64,000 nt of DNA from Roseococcus sp. SYP-B2431 (GCF_004336745.1 NZ_SJXD01000022.1:558001-622000); one strand, 5' to 3'; shown: positions 9,439 through 17,995, counted from the stretch's first letter. The notes: generated by a model not told the origin, from the letters alone. Made by a program: numbers and translations.

Positions 9439-9918
9439 ATGCCGCAGCTCTCGCTTCACTCGCCCCTGGGCGAGATCACGGTCTCCGAGGAGGACGGCGT
9501 CATCGTGGCGCTCGACTGGGGACGCGGCTCCGATCAGGAGGCCACGCCCCTGCTGCGCGAAGCGCGGGACCAGCTGCACGACTATTTCGACGCCAAGCGG
9601 CTGACCTTCCAGCTCCCGCTCGCGCCCCACGGCACCTCCTACCAGCGCCGCGTCTGGGCGGCGCTGACCCGGATTCCCGCGGGCGAGACCCGAAGCTACC
9701 TGGATATCGCCCGCGAGATCGCCTCCGTTCCCCGCGCCGTCGGTCAGGCCAACGGCGCCAATCCCATCCCCATCCTGATCCCGTGCCACCGGGTGATCGC
9801 CGCGAACGGCGCGCTTGGCGGCTTCTCGGGCGGTGATGGCCCCTCCACCAAGCGCTACCTGCTCGAGCACGAAGCACGCGCTCTCAACCGGCCCTTGGCC
9901 CAAGGATTCCTCCTATGA
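9439..9918 (+). CDS. Methylated-DNA--protein-cysteine methyltransferase (Ogt-like)
   Basis: Suicide repair protein that removes O6-alkyl groups from guanine by transfer to its own cysteine; 159 residues. The active-site [19 protein letters not shown] places the acceptor at Cys116, preceded by the helix-turn-helix region [11 protein letters not shown] and [10 protein letters not shown]. Only the MGMT domain plus a short N-domain is present, unlike the three-domain Ada protein at 23.8 kb, so the window encodes two such enzymes. The stop overlaps the start of the following quinone oxidoreductase gene (ATGA), implying an operon. Confidence 0.92.
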   Translation: MPQLSLHSPLGEITVSEEDGVIVALDWGRGSDQEATPLLREARDQLHDYFDAKRLTFQLPLAPHGTSYQRRVWAALTRIPAGETRSYLDIAREIASVPRAVGQANGANPIPILIPCHRVIAANGALGGFSGGDGPSTKRYLLEHEARALNRPLAQGFLL

Positions 9919-10889
9919 ACCATGCCATCCGCATCCATGAATATGGCGGCCCCGAGAAGATGGTGTGGGAGGAGGTGCCCCTGCCGCACCCCAAGCCCGG
10001 CGAGGCGCTGGTCCGCCACAAGGCCGTCGGCCTGAACTACATCGACGTCTATTTCCGCAACGGCCTCTACAAGGCGCCGGCGCTGCCCACCTCCATCGGC
10101 ATGGAGGGCGCCGGCATCGTCGAGGCGATCGGCGAGGATGTGACCGAAGTTGCGGTCGGTGATCGCGTCGCCTATGCGTCCGGCCCCATCGGCGCCTATG
10201 CCGAGGCCCGTGCCATGAAGGCCGATCGCCTGGTGAAGATCCCGGAGGGGGTGGACTTCGAGCAGGCCGCCTCGATGATGCTCCAGGGCATGACGGCCCA
10301 GTACCTGCTGCGCAGCACCTACCGGGTGAAGGCAGGCGAGACGATCCTGGTCCATGCGGCCGCGGGCGGTGTCGGCCTCATCATGGTGCAATGGGCCAAG
10401 GCGCTTGGCTGCACTGTCATCGGCACGGTCAGCACCGAGGCCAAGGCCCGGCTCGCCCGCGACCATGGCGCCGACCATGTCGTGCTCTCCGGCGAGGACC
10501 TGCCGGCGGCGGTCAAGAAGATCACCGGCGGCGCCATGCTGCCCGTGGTCTATGACAGCGTCGGCCGCGACACCTTCATCCCCTCGCTGGACTGCCTGGC
10601 GCCGCTCGGCATGATGGTCAGCTACGGCAATGCCTCGGGCCCGGTCGCGCCGATCGACATCGGCATCCTCGCCGCCAAGGGCTCCCTCTACCTGACGCGC
10701 CCGACCCTCGCCTCCTACACGACCAAGCGGTCCGACCTGGAAGCCGTGGCCGCCGACCTCTTCGAGATGGTGAAGAGCGGCAAGGTGAAGCTGAACGTGA
10801 ACCAGCGCTACGCGCTCAAGGATGCCGTCCAGGCGCATACCGACCTGGAAGCCCGGAAAACGACCGGCAGCAGCATCTTTCTGCTGTAA
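9915..10889 (+). CDS. NADPH:quinone oxidoreductase, zeta-crystallin type
   Basis: Medium-chain dehydrogenase/reductase of 324 residues, the usual size of QorA. It probably reduces quinones or other alpha,beta-unsaturated carbonyls with NADPH. The GroES-like N-domain (GLNYIDVYFRNGLYKAPALP, IGMEGAGIVEAIGEDV) lacks the zinc-ligand pattern of alcohol dehydrogenases. The nucleotide fold has LVHAAAGGVGLIMVQWAKALG near residues 145-165. It starts at an ATG inside the ogt stop. The pairing with a DNA repair gene may reflect a general detoxification unit, but this is inference. Confidence 0.9.
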   Translation: MNHAIRIHEYGGPEKMVWEEVPLPHPKPGEALVRHKAVGLNYIDVYFRNGLYKAPALPTSIGMEGAGIVEAIGEDVTEVAVGDRVAYASGPIGAYAEARAMKADRLVKIPEGVDFEQAASMMLQGMTAQYLLRSTYRVKAGETILVHAAAGGVGLIMVQWAKALGCTVIGTVSTEAKARLARDHGADHVVLSGEDLPAAVKKITGGAMLPVVYDSVGRDTFIPSLDCLAPLGMMVSYGNASGPVAPIDIGILAAKGSLYLTRPTLASYTTKRSDLEAVAADLFEMVKSGKVKLNVNQRYALKDAVQAHTDLEARKTTGSSIFLL

Positions 10890-10922
10890 TTTTTCTGGCG
10901 CACTTACGTTGTGCCGGCTGGA

Positions 10923-11723
10923 TCACTGGCGCGTGAAGTAACTGTAGCGATAGCGTTCCACCAGCCCGATTCCCGCCTGGAGCGCGATCGACGCCGTATT
11001 CGTCGCGGACACTTGCGCGAAGAACTGCTCCGCGCCCTGTGCCGCCGCCCAATGCGCGGCGGCGCCGATCGCCCGCCGGATCAGGCCGCGCCGGCGGAAT
11101 TCGGGCCGCACGGCAAGGTCGAAGAGGCCGCAATAGACCCCGTCGCAGGTGGTGGAGAGCACCGCCGCCGGGACGCCGTCCAGCCGCAGCACCATCCAGG
11201 CGGCCGGCACGGCGAAGAGCGGCACGGCCTCCTGCTTCTCCGCGCGCCGTGCCGGCGACTGGTACTCGACCGTGCCGAGCACTTCGAACCAGGCCGCGTC
11301 GGGGGCATCCAGAACCGTCACCTCGGGATCCGGAGCGGCCAGCGCGGCCAATGGCCCGCTGGTCACGAGGGACTCGTCCTCCTCGACCCAGCCCGTGGCG
11401 CGCAGATGCCCGCCCAGCCCGGCCGGGTCGAGTGGCGAGGACCGGATGCGGGGCTTCAGCCCCAGCCGCCGGTAATGCGCCGCGATCCGCGTCGAGCGCG
11501 CGGCCACCTCCGGATCGGGCGCCGGATCTAGCGAGCAGGCGGCATTGGCCCGCCCGGTGCCGCCCAGGAAGGCGCGGACGACAAAGGGCCCGTCGAAGGC
11601 AATGCGTCGCGCGGGCACGGCATTGAGCGTCGCGCGTTCCAGTGCATGGACCAGCCGCATCTGCGCGGGCGATGTCGCGCCTCGGCCCTTCCGCCCCGGC
11701 GGACCACGCTCCACCGGCTTCAC
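10923..11723 (-). CDS. GNAT-family N-acetyltransferase
   Basis: Predicted acetyl-CoA-dependent acetyltransferase, 266 residues if started at the GTG at 11723, whose GTGA overlaps the stop of the HD-domain gene upstream. An internal ATG at 11660 is an equally possible start and would remove 21 basic residues. The C-terminal GNAT core is clear: CGLFDLAVRPEFRRRGLIRRAIGAAAHWAA (beta4 and the acetyl-CoA pyrophosphate-binding RRRGL loop), followed by AQVSATNTASIALQAGIGL. The N-terminal half is divergent, as in two-domain GNATs. The substrate cannot be assigned. Confidence 0.82.
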   Translation of the reverse strand: MKPVERGPPGRKGRGATSPAQMRLVHALERATLNAVPARRIAFDGPFVVRAFLGGTGRANAACSLDPAPDPEVAARSTRIAAHYRRLGLKPRIRSSPLDPAGLGGHLRATGWVEEDESLVTSGPLAALAAPDPEVTVLDAPDAAWFEVLGTVEYQSPARRAEKQEAVPLFAVPAAWMVLRLDGVPAAVLSTTCDGVYCGLFDLAVRPEFRRRGLIRRAIGAAAHWAAAQGAEQFFAQVSATNTASIALQAGIGLVERYRYSYFTRQ

Positions 11724-12274
11724 GCGGCCTCGCGCGCGAGGGCTGCCATGGCCTCCCGATAGGTGGCGTCGAAGCGTGCCTCCAGCGCGGGATTGACGCC
11801 CCGCAGGCCGGCCGCGACGCGCCCGGCCCAGCCCACATACTCGACCTTCCGCGCGTGGTCCCAGGAGGCCGGCGGCGCCAGCATGATGGCGCGCAGGTTG
11901 GAGATCTTGTCGGCCAGCTTCACCAGCTTGGCACCGTCCGACTTCTTCGGTGCCATCTTCACCTGCAGCGCCTTGCGCATCTCCTTGGGCAGGCTCTTGT
12001 CGTCCGAGACCTCGGCGACGATCGACGCGACCTCGGCGCCGAAGCGCGCGGAGAGCGCCTCCAGCGTCACCGGCTCGGGGTCGTCCGAGCTGTCCTCGAC
12101 CGTGTCGTGCAGCAGGGCGGCGAGGATCGCCGCTTCCGGCGCGTCGTGCTCGGCCAGGATCTGCGCCACCTCGAGCGGGTGGTTGATATAGGGCTCCTGC
12201 GCGGCACCCTTGCGCCGATGCGTGGCATGGACGGCGGCCGCGAAGCTTGCGGCCGCCAGGACTCTCGAAATCAA
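11720..12274 (-). CDS. MESH1-like HD-domain hydrolase (small alarmone/NADPH hydrolase family)
   Basis: Stand-alone HD hydrolase of 184 residues, related to the hydrolase domain of SpoT/RelA and to animal MESH1. Motifs: HATHRRKG..EPYINHPLEVAQIL, the HD pair AALLHDTVED, and VKLADKISNLRAI downstream. The synthetase, TGS and ACT domains of long RSH proteins are absent, so it would hydrolyse (p)ppGpp or, as shown for MESH1, NADPH; which one is unknown. Translation probably starts at a TTG at 12274; no ATG or GTG lies before the first motif. The GNAT gene overlaps its stop. Confidence 0.82.
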   Translation of the reverse strand: MISRVLAAASFAAAVHATHRRKGAAQEPYINHPLEVAQILAEHDAPEAAILAALLHDTVEDSSDDPEPVTLEALSARFGAEVASIVAEVSDDKSLPKEMRKALQVKMAPKKSDGAKLVKLADKISNLRAIMLAPPASWDHARKVEYVGWAGRVAAGLRGVNPALEARFDATYREAMAALAREAA

Positions 12275-12285
12275 GCGAGGGCGGC

Positions 12286-12324
12286 GATCAACAGCGCCCC
12301 CGTCAACAGCGCCCCCATCAATAG
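12286..12324. repeat. 15-bp tandem repeat, 2.6 copies
   Basis: Two near-identical 15-bp units (ATCAACAGCGCCCCC and GTCAACAGCGCCCCC) and a partial third unit lie just upstream of the HD gene and run over the stop codon of the lipoprotein gene. The units keep open frames. No function is evident; slippage could vary the spacing between the two genes. Confidence 0.8.
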
Positions 12325-12557
12325 CGGCCGGGCCGCTGCGGCGTCGTGACCACGCCAGTGGCCGCGCCGACCGCGCCGCCCGTGATCGCGCCGATCGCCG
12401 CGCCCTGGCCGCCGCCGAAGATGGCGCCGAGCGCCGCGCCCGAGCCCGCGCCGATCAGCGCGCCGCCGGCGGCCCGCTGGCCCTCGCTGTAGGGGTTCGT
12501 GCAGCCAGCCGTGCCGAGGGCGGCGACAAGGCCGAGGGGAAGAAGAAGCTTCCGCAT
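12318..12557 (-). CDS. Small glycine-zipper lipoprotein
   Basis: 79-residue exported protein. A signal sequence MRKLLLPLGLVAALGTAGC ends in a lipobox with the modified cysteine at position 19. The mature part is a glycine-zipper segment (GGALIGAGSGAALGAIFGGG, then GAAIGAITGGAVGAATG), the type found in small outer-membrane lipoproteins that can insert into or stabilise membranes. No enzymatic domain. It is preceded by a good AAGGAG ribosome site about 6 nt from the ATG. The neighbour upstream (12576-12914) is another small lipoprotein, so the two may form a cell-envelope operon. Confidence 0.82.
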   Translation of the reverse strand: MRKLLLPLGLVAALGTAGCTNPYSEGQRAAGGALIGAGSGAALGAIFGGGQGAAIGAITGGAVGAATGVVTTPQRPGRY

Positions 12558-12575
12558 GAGAGTATCTCCTTGAGT

Positions 12576-12914
12576 TCAGTTGCCCGGGTGGTTCGCAGGA
12601 GGGTCCCCGGTGTTCAGACCGGGGCCGCCAGACCCTCGGTTGGAGCCGCCCCCACCTCCGCCGCCCTGGACGTTCCAGCCGCCGCCGCGATTCCCCGGAT
12701 GGCTGGGGGCGCTCCGGCTGCCGCGGTTGTTCTGCTGGTAGCCCCGGTTGGCGCGGCCGCGGTCGTCCCGATAGCGGTTGTCGTAGCCGCGATTGTAGCT
12801 GCCGCCATAGGCGGGGCGGTAGTTGTTGCCGTAGCCGTAGCCGCGACGGGTCTCGTTGCAGCCTGCCAATCCCAACAGGCCGACGATCCCGACCAGCACG
12901 CAGAGTCTGATCAT
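12576..12914 (-). CDS. Small lipoprotein with Arg/Asn/Gly/Tyr-rich low-complexity tail
   Basis: 112 residues from the ATG at 12914 (another in-frame ATG at 12923). The signal peptide MIRLCVLVGIVGLLGLAGC ends in a lipobox, Cys19 being the lipid anchor. The mature chain is almost wholly low-complexity: YGYGNNYRPAYGG, NRGYDNRYRDDRG, and later a Gly/Ser/Asn tract. It has no recognisable domain and is probably disordered on the periplasmic side of the membrane. It is 18 nt upstream of the glycine-zipper lipoprotein. Similarity searches would be complicated by composition bias. Confidence 0.72.
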   Translation of the reverse strand: MIRLCVLVGIVGLLGLAGCNETRRGYGYGNNYRPAYGGSYNRGYDNRYRDDRGRANRGYQQNNRGSRSAPSHPGNRGGGWNVQGGGGGGGSNRGSGGPGLNTGDPPANHPGN

Positions 12915-12923
12915 GACGAACAT

Positions 12924-13338
12924 TCCCTCACCGTCAGGCCATTGACCAGGGGATCGTGGCAGGAAGATGAAGGCATTGAGGAGCTGGAATTCATCCCGCC
13001 GATCCGTGGGCGGGGCTGGGCCTTCGTGGCCGTGCGAAGCCGGAGCCAAGGCCGTTCGCCAAGGACCCGCAACGCGGGGCGCGCGCAGGCGGGAGAGTCG
13101 ACGGAAAAGGGGAAGGGAAAGCGAAGGCCGCGGCCTGCCCTGGACAGCGCGGCTTCGTGGCGGAGGCCCGAAGCGGCAGGAACATGGACCACGGGCCGCG
13201 AATCTCGCCGGAATGAGGCGCCCGCGGAGAAGCCGGCCGCACCGCCGCTGCCCATTCGGCCGCCGCGCGACCGCGCCAGCCGCGCGGCGAGGCCAAGCGC
13301 GTCGGTCGCGGCTGCCTGCCGCGACCGCCCGCGTCGAA
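12924..13338. other. 415-bp intergenic region between rho and the lipoprotein genes
   Basis: No convincing gene. The open frames on both strands have arginine-rich, low-complexity translations without a start signal. It should hold the promoter for the lipoprotein pair on its left side. On its right side is a hairpin just past the rho stop (13304-13326). Nothing else is recognised. Confidence 0.6.
13304..13326 (-). terminator. Hairpin downstream of rho
   Basis: A 9-bp perfect stem (GGTCGCGGC / GCCGCGACC) with a 5-nt loop begins 13 nt after the rho stop codon on the minus strand. No U-tract follows, so it is either a weak or factor-dependent terminator or an RNA 3'-end stabiliser. Confidence 0.4.
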
Positions 13339-14613
13339 CTAGGTATTCATCGCGTCGAAGAAGTCCTGGTTCGTCTTGCTGTACTTTAGCTTGTCGGTCA
13401 GGAACTCCATCGCGTCCTGCGTGCCCATCGGGTTCAGGATGCGGCGCAGCACCCACATCTTGCTGAGCGTGCCGCGGTCCACCAGCAGCTCCTCCTTGCG
13501 GGTGCCGCTCTTGGTGATGTCGATCGCCGGGAAGACGCGCTTGTCCGAGAGCTTCCGGTCCAGGATGATTTCCGAGTTGCCGGTGCCCTTGAACTCCTCG
13601 AAGATCACCTCGTCCATGCGGCTGCCGGTGTCGATCAGCGCGGTGGCGATGATGGTGAGCGAGCCGCCCTCCTCGATGTTGCGCGCCGCGCCGAAGAAGC
13701 GCTTCGGCCGCTGCAGGGCGTTCGCATCGACACCACCCGTCAGCACCTTGCCCGAGGAGGGGACGACGCTGTTGTAGGCGCGGCCCAGCCGGGTGATGGA
13801 GTCCAGCAGGATCACCACGTCGCGCTTGTGCTCCACCAGGCGCTTGGCCTTCTCCAGCACCATCTCCGTGACCTGCACGTGGCGCGTCGCCGGCTCGTCG
13901 AAGGTGGAGGCCACGACCTCGCCCTTCACGGTGCGGGCCATGTCGGTGACCTCCTCGGGCCGCTCGTCGATGAGCAGCACCATCAGGAAGACCTCGGGAT
14001 GGTTCGCGCTGATTGACTTGGCGATGTTCTGCAGCATCACCGTCTTGCCGGTGCGCGGCGGCGCCACGATCAGGGCGCGCTGCCCCATGCCGATCGGCGC
14101 GATCAGGTCGATCACGCGATGGGTGTTGTCCTTCTGCGGCCCCTTGCCGACGCTCTCGACCTCGGCGTTCTCCATCTTGAGGCGGCGGGTCGGGTAGAGC
14201 GGCGTCAGGTTGTCGAAGTTGATGCGGTGACGGAGCGCCTCGGGCGGCTCGAAGTTCACCGAATTGACCTTGAGCATGGCGAAGTAGCGCTCGCCATCCT
14301 TGGGGGCCCGGATCTGGCCTTCGACCGTGTCGCCGGTCCGCAGGCCGAAGCGCCGCACCTGGGCGGGGCTGACATAGATGTCGTCGGGCCCGGGGAGGAA
14401 GTTGGCCTGCGGGCTGCGCAGGTAGCCGAAGCCGTCGGAGAGGATCTCCAGCGTGCCTTCGCCGTAGATCGCCTGGTCATTGTCCGCGAGCGTCTTGAGG
14501 ACGGCGAACATGATGTCCTGCTTGCGCAGGGTTGAGGCGTTCTCGACACCGAGCTCCTCCGCGAAGGCGAGGAGGTCGGGCGGCGACTTGGCCTTGAGTT
14601 CCGAGAGGTGCAT
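13339..14613 (-). CDS. rho: Transcription termination factor Rho
   Basis: Hexameric RNA-dependent ATPase that ends transcription, 424 residues from the ATG at 14613 ([20 protein letters not shown], the Rho_N domain). The cold-shock-type RNA-binding domain follows ([10 protein letters not shown]), then Walker A APPRTGKT near residue 185, Walker [17 protein letters not shown], and the Q/R-loop region [23 protein letters not shown]. The length fits the family. The 16-codon upstream extension of the frame is not conserved in Rho and was left out. rho next to hemJ and near mnmE is the usual alphaproteobacterial ori-side arrangement. Confidence 0.98.
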   Translation of the reverse strand: MHLSELKAKSPPDLLAFAEELGVENASTLRKQDIMFAVLKTLADNDQAIYGEGTLEILSDGFGYLRSPQANFLPGPDDIYVSPAQVRRFGLRTGDTVEGQIRAPKDGERYFAMLKVNSVNFEPPEALRHRINFDNLTPLYPTRRLKMENAEVESVGKGPQKDNTHRVIDLIAPIGMGQRALIVAPPRTGKTVMLQNIAKSISANHPEVFLMVLLIDERPEEVTDMARTVKGEVVASTFDEPATRHVQVTEMVLEKAKRLVEHKRDVVILLDSITRLGRAYNSVVPSSGKVLTGGVDANALQRPKRFFGAARNIEEGGSLTIIATALIDTGSRMDEVIFEEFKGTGNSEIILDRKLSDKRVFPAIDITKSGTRKEELLVDRGTLSKMWVLRRILNPMGTQDAMEFLTDKLKYSKTNQDFFDAMNT

Positions 14614-14768
14614 GCAGCATCCAGAGTCAGAAGTGGAAACGCGAAGCTTGGGAAAACGCACGGGGCGGCTGTGGTGAGGCCCCGGGGTCGCACCATGCTC
14701 GAGGAGTCATGGCGGATCGGCGTTGGCAGGGGAGGGATCGGGCCCGCGAGGGAGCCGACGCGGGAAAC

Positions 14769-15275
14769 CTAGGGAGCGGGCGGCCCCTCGTCAATGTCCC
14801 CGTTGTGGAAGCGCGGGAAGGAGGCGGCCAGCAGCGCCGCGGCCGCCAGCGGGGCCAACCACCCCGCTTCGGCGCCTGCGGCATGCTCCATCGCGAGGAC
14901 GAGGGCGTTGAAGCCCATGTGCAGCGCCAGAGCGAGCCGGAGCCCGCCGCGCTCCGCCCAGCGCCCATAGGCCCAGTGCTGCAGCACGGAGGCCAGCGCG
15001 CCCCAGAGGCCGGCAACCTGCCACTCGGCCGCCTTGAGCACGCCCTCGATCACGCCGAAGGCCAGGCCGGTGGCCGCCCATCCGGCGGAAAGCGCGCCGA
15101 GGAAGAGCCGCTTCGCCAGCTCCTCGGCCACCGGCGCAACGACCACTGGCGCCACGACCACCGGCATCACCGGCCAGCGCCCCTCGCCGCCGATCGCCGC
15201 GAGCACGCCGGCCCCGACCGCCATGGAGGCGAGGAAGGCGGCGCCGGCCGCCGTCGCCGGGCGCCAGGCGGCCAT
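14769..15275 (-). CDS. CPBP/PrsW-like integral membrane protein
   Basis: 168-residue hydrophobic protein with about five membrane spans. It shows motif spacing like that of intramembrane CAAX-protease/bacteriocin-processing (CPBP) or PrsW families: PVAEELAKRLFLG (EExxxR, also EExxK), FGVIEGVLKA (FxxxE) and a later HMGFNALVLAMEH (HxxxN). It may be an intramembrane metalloprotease, but it is short and the motifs alone do not prove it. The ATG at 15275 shares one base with the hemJ stop, so it is translated from the hemJ mRNA. Rho starts 155 nt downstream. Confidence 0.6.
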   Translation of the reverse strand: MAAWRPATAAGAAFLASMAVGAGVLAAIGGEGRWPVMPVVVAPVVVAPVAEELAKRLFLGALSAGWAATGLAFGVIEGVLKAAEWQVAGLWGALASVLQHWAYGRWAERGGLRLALALHMGFNALVLAMEHAAGAEAGWLAPLAAAALLAASFPRFHNGDIDEGPPAP

Positions 15276-15727
15276 CAGAAGGGCTTCACGATGACCATGA
15301 TGACGATGACGATCATGAGCAGCGTCGGAACCTCGTTGGCGATGCGCCAGTGGCGCTGGCTCTTCGGCCGCTCGTCCGCGGCGAAGCGGCGCCGGCTGGC
15401 GGAGAGATACCCGTGGAAGCCGGACATCAGGAGCACGCAGAGGAGCTTGGTGTGCCACCAGCCCGCGGCCCAGTCGATCACGCCCGGGGTCAGCACCAGC
15501 GTGACGCCGAGCAGCCAGGTGGCGATCATGGCCGGGTTGATGATGGCCCTGAGCAGCCGCCGCTCCATGACCACGAAGCGCGCATGCTCCGGCCCGCCGC
15601 GCGGGACCTCGGAGTGATAGACGAAGAGCCGGGGCAGATAGAGCATCCCGGCCATCCAGGAGATCACGGCGATCAGATGAAGCGCCTTCACCCAGGAATA
15701 GGCGGGCGCCAGGGCGTCGATGGTCAT
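15275..15727 (-). CDS. hemJ: Protoporphyrinogen IX oxidase HemJ
   Basis: Membrane haem-biosynthesis enzyme (HemJ type, not HemY or HemG) that oxidises protoporphyrinogen IX to protoporphyrin IX; 150 residues with four predicted spans. Landmarks are YSWVKALHLIAVISWMAGM with the conserved histidine near position 17, LPRLFVYH, and WWHTKLLCVLLMSGFHGYLS. It precedes the ferrochelatase step catalysed by HemH at 49.7 kb. It lies in a tight operon, HAD phosphatase-hemJ-CPBP-like, with overlaps at both ends (4 nt and 1 nt). hemJ beside rho is a recurring alphaproteobacterial arrangement. Confidence 0.92.
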   Translation of the reverse strand: MTIDALAPAYSWVKALHLIAVISWMAGMLYLPRLFVYHSEVPRGGPEHARFVVMERRLLRAIINPAMIATWLLGVTLVLTPGVIDWAAGWWHTKLLCVLLMSGFHGYLSASRRRFAADERPKSQRHWRIANEVPTLLMIVIVIMVIVKPF

Positions 15728-16245
15728 GCGGTCACCAGGAGGCCTGAGACGAATGCGTCGATGTCGCCACCCGGGAAGAGGTGGCCCGGAATGCCCGCGG
15801 CCGCGGCGGCGGCCATGTCCGTCTCCCGGTCGCCGATGAGGAAGCTGCCCTCGCGCCGCAACGGGAAATGCGTCAGCCAGTCCTCGATCATCCCGACCCC
15901 CGGCTTCCGGCGTGCGCTGGCGCGGCCATAGCGCCCGCCCCCGGCTGCGGGATGGAAGGGGCAATAGGCGAAGCCGTCGATCCGCGCCCCGGCCGCGCGC
16001 GCCTGCTCCGCCATCCAGACATGCAGTCGCCCCACCATGGCCTCGTCATAGAGGGCGCGGGCCACGCCCGACTGGTTGGTCACGATGCAGACCGCCAGCC
16101 CCGCCGCGTTCAGCCGCCGGATCGCCGGCATGATCCCGGGAATCCAGAGAACCTCCTCGATGCGGTGCGGATGGCCCGTGTCCTCGATCAGGATGCCGTC
16201 CCGGTCCAGGAAGGCGCAGGAACGGGAAAGCGGCGTGGATTCCAT
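15724..16245 (-). CDS. HAD-IIIA phosphatase, HisB-N/GmhB-like
   Basis: 173-residue haloacid-dehalogenase phosphatase related to the histidinol-phosphatase half of HisB and to heptose-bisphosphate phosphatase GmhB. Catalytic loop FLDRDGILIED (D14/D16 region), the VTNQSG motif II, the ARRKPG motif III with its lysine, and IGDRETDM motif IV are present. The GmhB/HisB-N zinc loop is incomplete: CPFHP is kept, but the second cysteine pair normally before RKP is replaced (RASARRKPG). It lies divergently 76 bp from hisB, so histidinol-phosphate phosphatase is a reasonable hypothesis; GmhB is the alternative. It overlaps hemJ by 4 nt. Confidence 0.75.
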   Translation of the reverse strand: MESTPLSRSCAFLDRDGILIEDTGHPHRIEEVLWIPGIMPAIRRLNAAGLAVCIVTNQSGVARALYDEAMVGRLHVWMAEQARAAGARIDGFAYCPFHPAAGGGRYGRASARRKPGVGMIEDWLTHFPLRREGSFLIGDRETDMAAAAAAGIPGHLFPGGDIDAFVSGLLVTA

Positions 16246-16321
16246 GGCTTGCCCGCATAGCACGGATGCGGCCCCTCGCGAGCGCTGGCCTTCCGCGGCG
16301 GGAGGGATTAGAGGGGCGCGC

Positions 16322-16927
16322 ATGGAGCCCGCCCCCCGCCGCGCCGAGATCGCCCGCACCACCGCCGAGACCGACATCCGCGCCGCCCTCACGCTGGACG
16401 GCACGGGCAAGGCCGCCATCGCGACGGGCATCGGCTTCCTCGACCACATGCTGCACGCCCTCACGCGCCACGCCCTGCTGGACCTGGAGCTGAAGGCGCA
16501 GGGCGACCTCCATATCGACTTCCACCACACGGCCGAGGATTGCGGCATCGTGCTTGGCCAGGCGCTGAAATCGGCGCTTGGCGAGAAGCGCGGCATCGCC
16601 CGCTTCGGCCATTGCCTCATGCCGATGGACGAGGCGCTTGCCGAATGCGCCATCGACATCTCGGGCCGCCCCTTCCTCGCCTGGAGCGTCGCCTTCCCGC
16701 GCGACAAGATCGGCGAGATGGACACGGAGCTCTTCGAGGAGTTCTTCCGGGCCCTCGTGACGAATGCCGGGCTGACCTGCCACATCACCTTGAAGGCCGG
16801 CATCAACGCGCACCACATCGCCGAGGCCTGCTTCAAGGGCTTCGCCCGGGCGCTGCGCATGGCGATCGAGCCCGATCCGCGCGCGGCCGGCGCCATCCCG
16901 TCCACCAAGGGCGTGCTGGAGGCCTGA
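16322..16927 (+). CDS. hisB: Imidazoleglycerol-phosphate dehydratase HisB
   Basis: Dehydratase of histidine biosynthesis converting imidazoleglycerol phosphate to imidazoleacetol phosphate; 201 residues, monofunctional type. Metal-binding repeats are clear: GIGFLDHMLHALTRHA, IDFHHTAEDCGI, MDEALAECAIDISGRPF and ITLKAGINAHHIAEACFKGFARAL. It starts at ATG 16322 and opens a run of seven plus-strand genes up to hisE, ending at the terminator at 20794. Its TGA overlaps the ATG of the DUF2628 gene. Confidence 0.97.
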   Translation: MEPAPRRAEIARTTAETDIRAALTLDGTGKAAIATGIGFLDHMLHALTRHALLDLELKAQGDLHIDFHHTAEDCGIVLGQALKSALGEKRGIARFGHCLMPMDEALAECAIDISGRPFLAWSVAFPRDKIGEMDTELFEEFFRALVTNAGLTCHITLKAGINAHHIAEACFKGFARALRMAIEPDPRAAGAIPSTKGVLEA

Positions 16928-17313
16928 TGCGGAGCTGGACCATCCACCTTCCGCCGCCCGGCATCCAGCGCCGGCCGGCGGCGCTGATCCCGGAGGGCTT
17001 CAGCCTCTGGGCCTTCCTCTTCGGGCCGTTCTGGCTGCTGCGGCACCGCTGCTGGATCGCCGGCGGCATCGCGCTCGTGGCCTTCGCGCTGGCGAGCCTG
17101 GCGCCGGCCCCCTTCGACACCGCCCTGCCCCTCGGCCTGGCCCTGCTCCTCGGCTTCCACGGCCAGGACCTGCGCCGCTGGACGCTGGAGCGCCGCGGCA
17201 TGCCGGCGAGCCATGTGGTGCTCGGCCGCGACGAGGATGCGGCCCTGCTGCGCGCCACCTCGCTCGACCCGGCGCTGCTGGGCATCTTCGCCGCAAGGGT
17301 GAGCGGGCGCTGA
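16927..17313 (+). CDS. DUF2628 family small membrane protein
   Basis: 128-residue protein of unknown function with an N-terminal soluble stretch, two or three hydrophobic segments (FSLWAFLFGPFWLLRHRCW, then IALVAFALASLAPAPF and LPLGLALLLGF) and a C-terminal part ending FAARVSGR. The FLFGPFWLLRHRCW element is characteristic of DUF2628 proteins. It is translationally coupled to hisB (TGATG) and sits directly before hisH; this position is common in alphaproteobacterial his operons, so a link to histidine synthesis or only to its mRNA is possible. No function is known. Confidence 0.8.
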   Translation: MRSWTIHLPPPGIQRRPAALIPEGFSLWAFLFGPFWLLRHRCWIAGGIALVAFALASLAPAPFDTALPLGLALLLGFHGQDLRRWTLERRGMPASHVVLGRDEDAALLRATSLDPALLGIFAARVSGR

Positions 17314-17338
17314 TGCCGATGCTGGCGGAGCCGCGCGG

Positions 17339-17995
17339 ATGCGCGTAGCGCTGATCGATCCGGGCTCGGGCAACCTCGCCTCCGTGCGCCGCGCGCTGGA
17401 GCGCGCCGCGGAGGGGCCCATCGCCGTGGAGATCGTCCGCGAGCCCGAGGCGCTGATCGAGGCGGACCGCATCGTCCTTCCCGGCCAGGGCGCCTTCGCC
17501 GCCTGCCGCGCCGGGCTGGATGCGCTGGAGGGCATGGTCGCGGCCCTCTACGAGCAGGTGCAGGTCCGCAGCAAGCCTTTCCTGGGCATCTGCGTCGGCC
17601 TGCAGCTCCTGGCGGAGCGCGGGCTGGAGCACCGCGTGACGCCCGGCCTCGCCTGGCTGCCCGGCGAGGTCGCGGCGATGGACCCGCGGGATGCGGGAGG
17701 CCGCGCCCTGCCCCTGCCGCAGATGGGCTGGAACGCGCTGGACTTCGTCCCGGGCTCGCACCCCATCCTCGAAGGGCTCGTCCCTGGCGACAGCGCCTAT
17801 TTCGTCCATTCCTACGCCTGGCGCGGCGGCGAGCCGGCCGACCTGCTCGCCACCACGGATTACGGTGGCCCGGTCCCGGCCATCCTCGGCCGCGGGAACG
17901 TGGTCGGCACGCAGTTCCATGTCGAGAAGAGCGCCGAGGTCGGCCTGCGCATCCTCCGGAACTTCCTGAGCTGGACGCCGAAGGTGCGGCAGTGA
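17339..17995 (+). CDS. hisH: Imidazole glycerol phosphate synthase, glutamine amidotransferase subunit HisH
   Basis: Glutaminase subunit (218 residues) that supplies ammonia to HisF. Class-I amidotransferase triad: nucleophile Cys85 in [10 protein letters not shown], His194 and Glu196 in [11 protein letters not shown]. The N-terminal [18 protein letters not shown] and [11 protein letters not shown] are typical. The C-terminal four bases overlap the start of the GNAT gene that follows. Confidence 0.96.
   Translation: MRVALIDPGSGNLASVRRALERAAEGPIAVEIVREPEALIEADRIVLPGQGAFAACRAGLDALEGMVAALYEQVQVRSKPFLGICVGLQLLAERGLEHRVTPGLAWLPGEVAAMDPRDAGGRALPLPQMGWNALDFVPGSHPILEGLVPGDSAYFVHSYAWRGGEPADLLATTDYGGPVPAILGRGNVVGTQFHVEKSAEVGLRILRNFLSWTPKVRQ

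Noticed and set aside
8008-9903. The mnmG reading frame continues open upstream for another 1.9 kb, giving a potential 1255-residue protein
   Set aside because: The extra part lies over mnmE and ogt in another phase, is Gly/Arg/Ala-rich low-complexity and has no domain; mnmG has a clear normal start at 8007.
12210-13466. 418-codon plus-strand frame over the lipoprotein genes and rho 3' end
   Set aside because: Low-complexity translation, antisense to two lipoproteins with good signal peptides and to rho.
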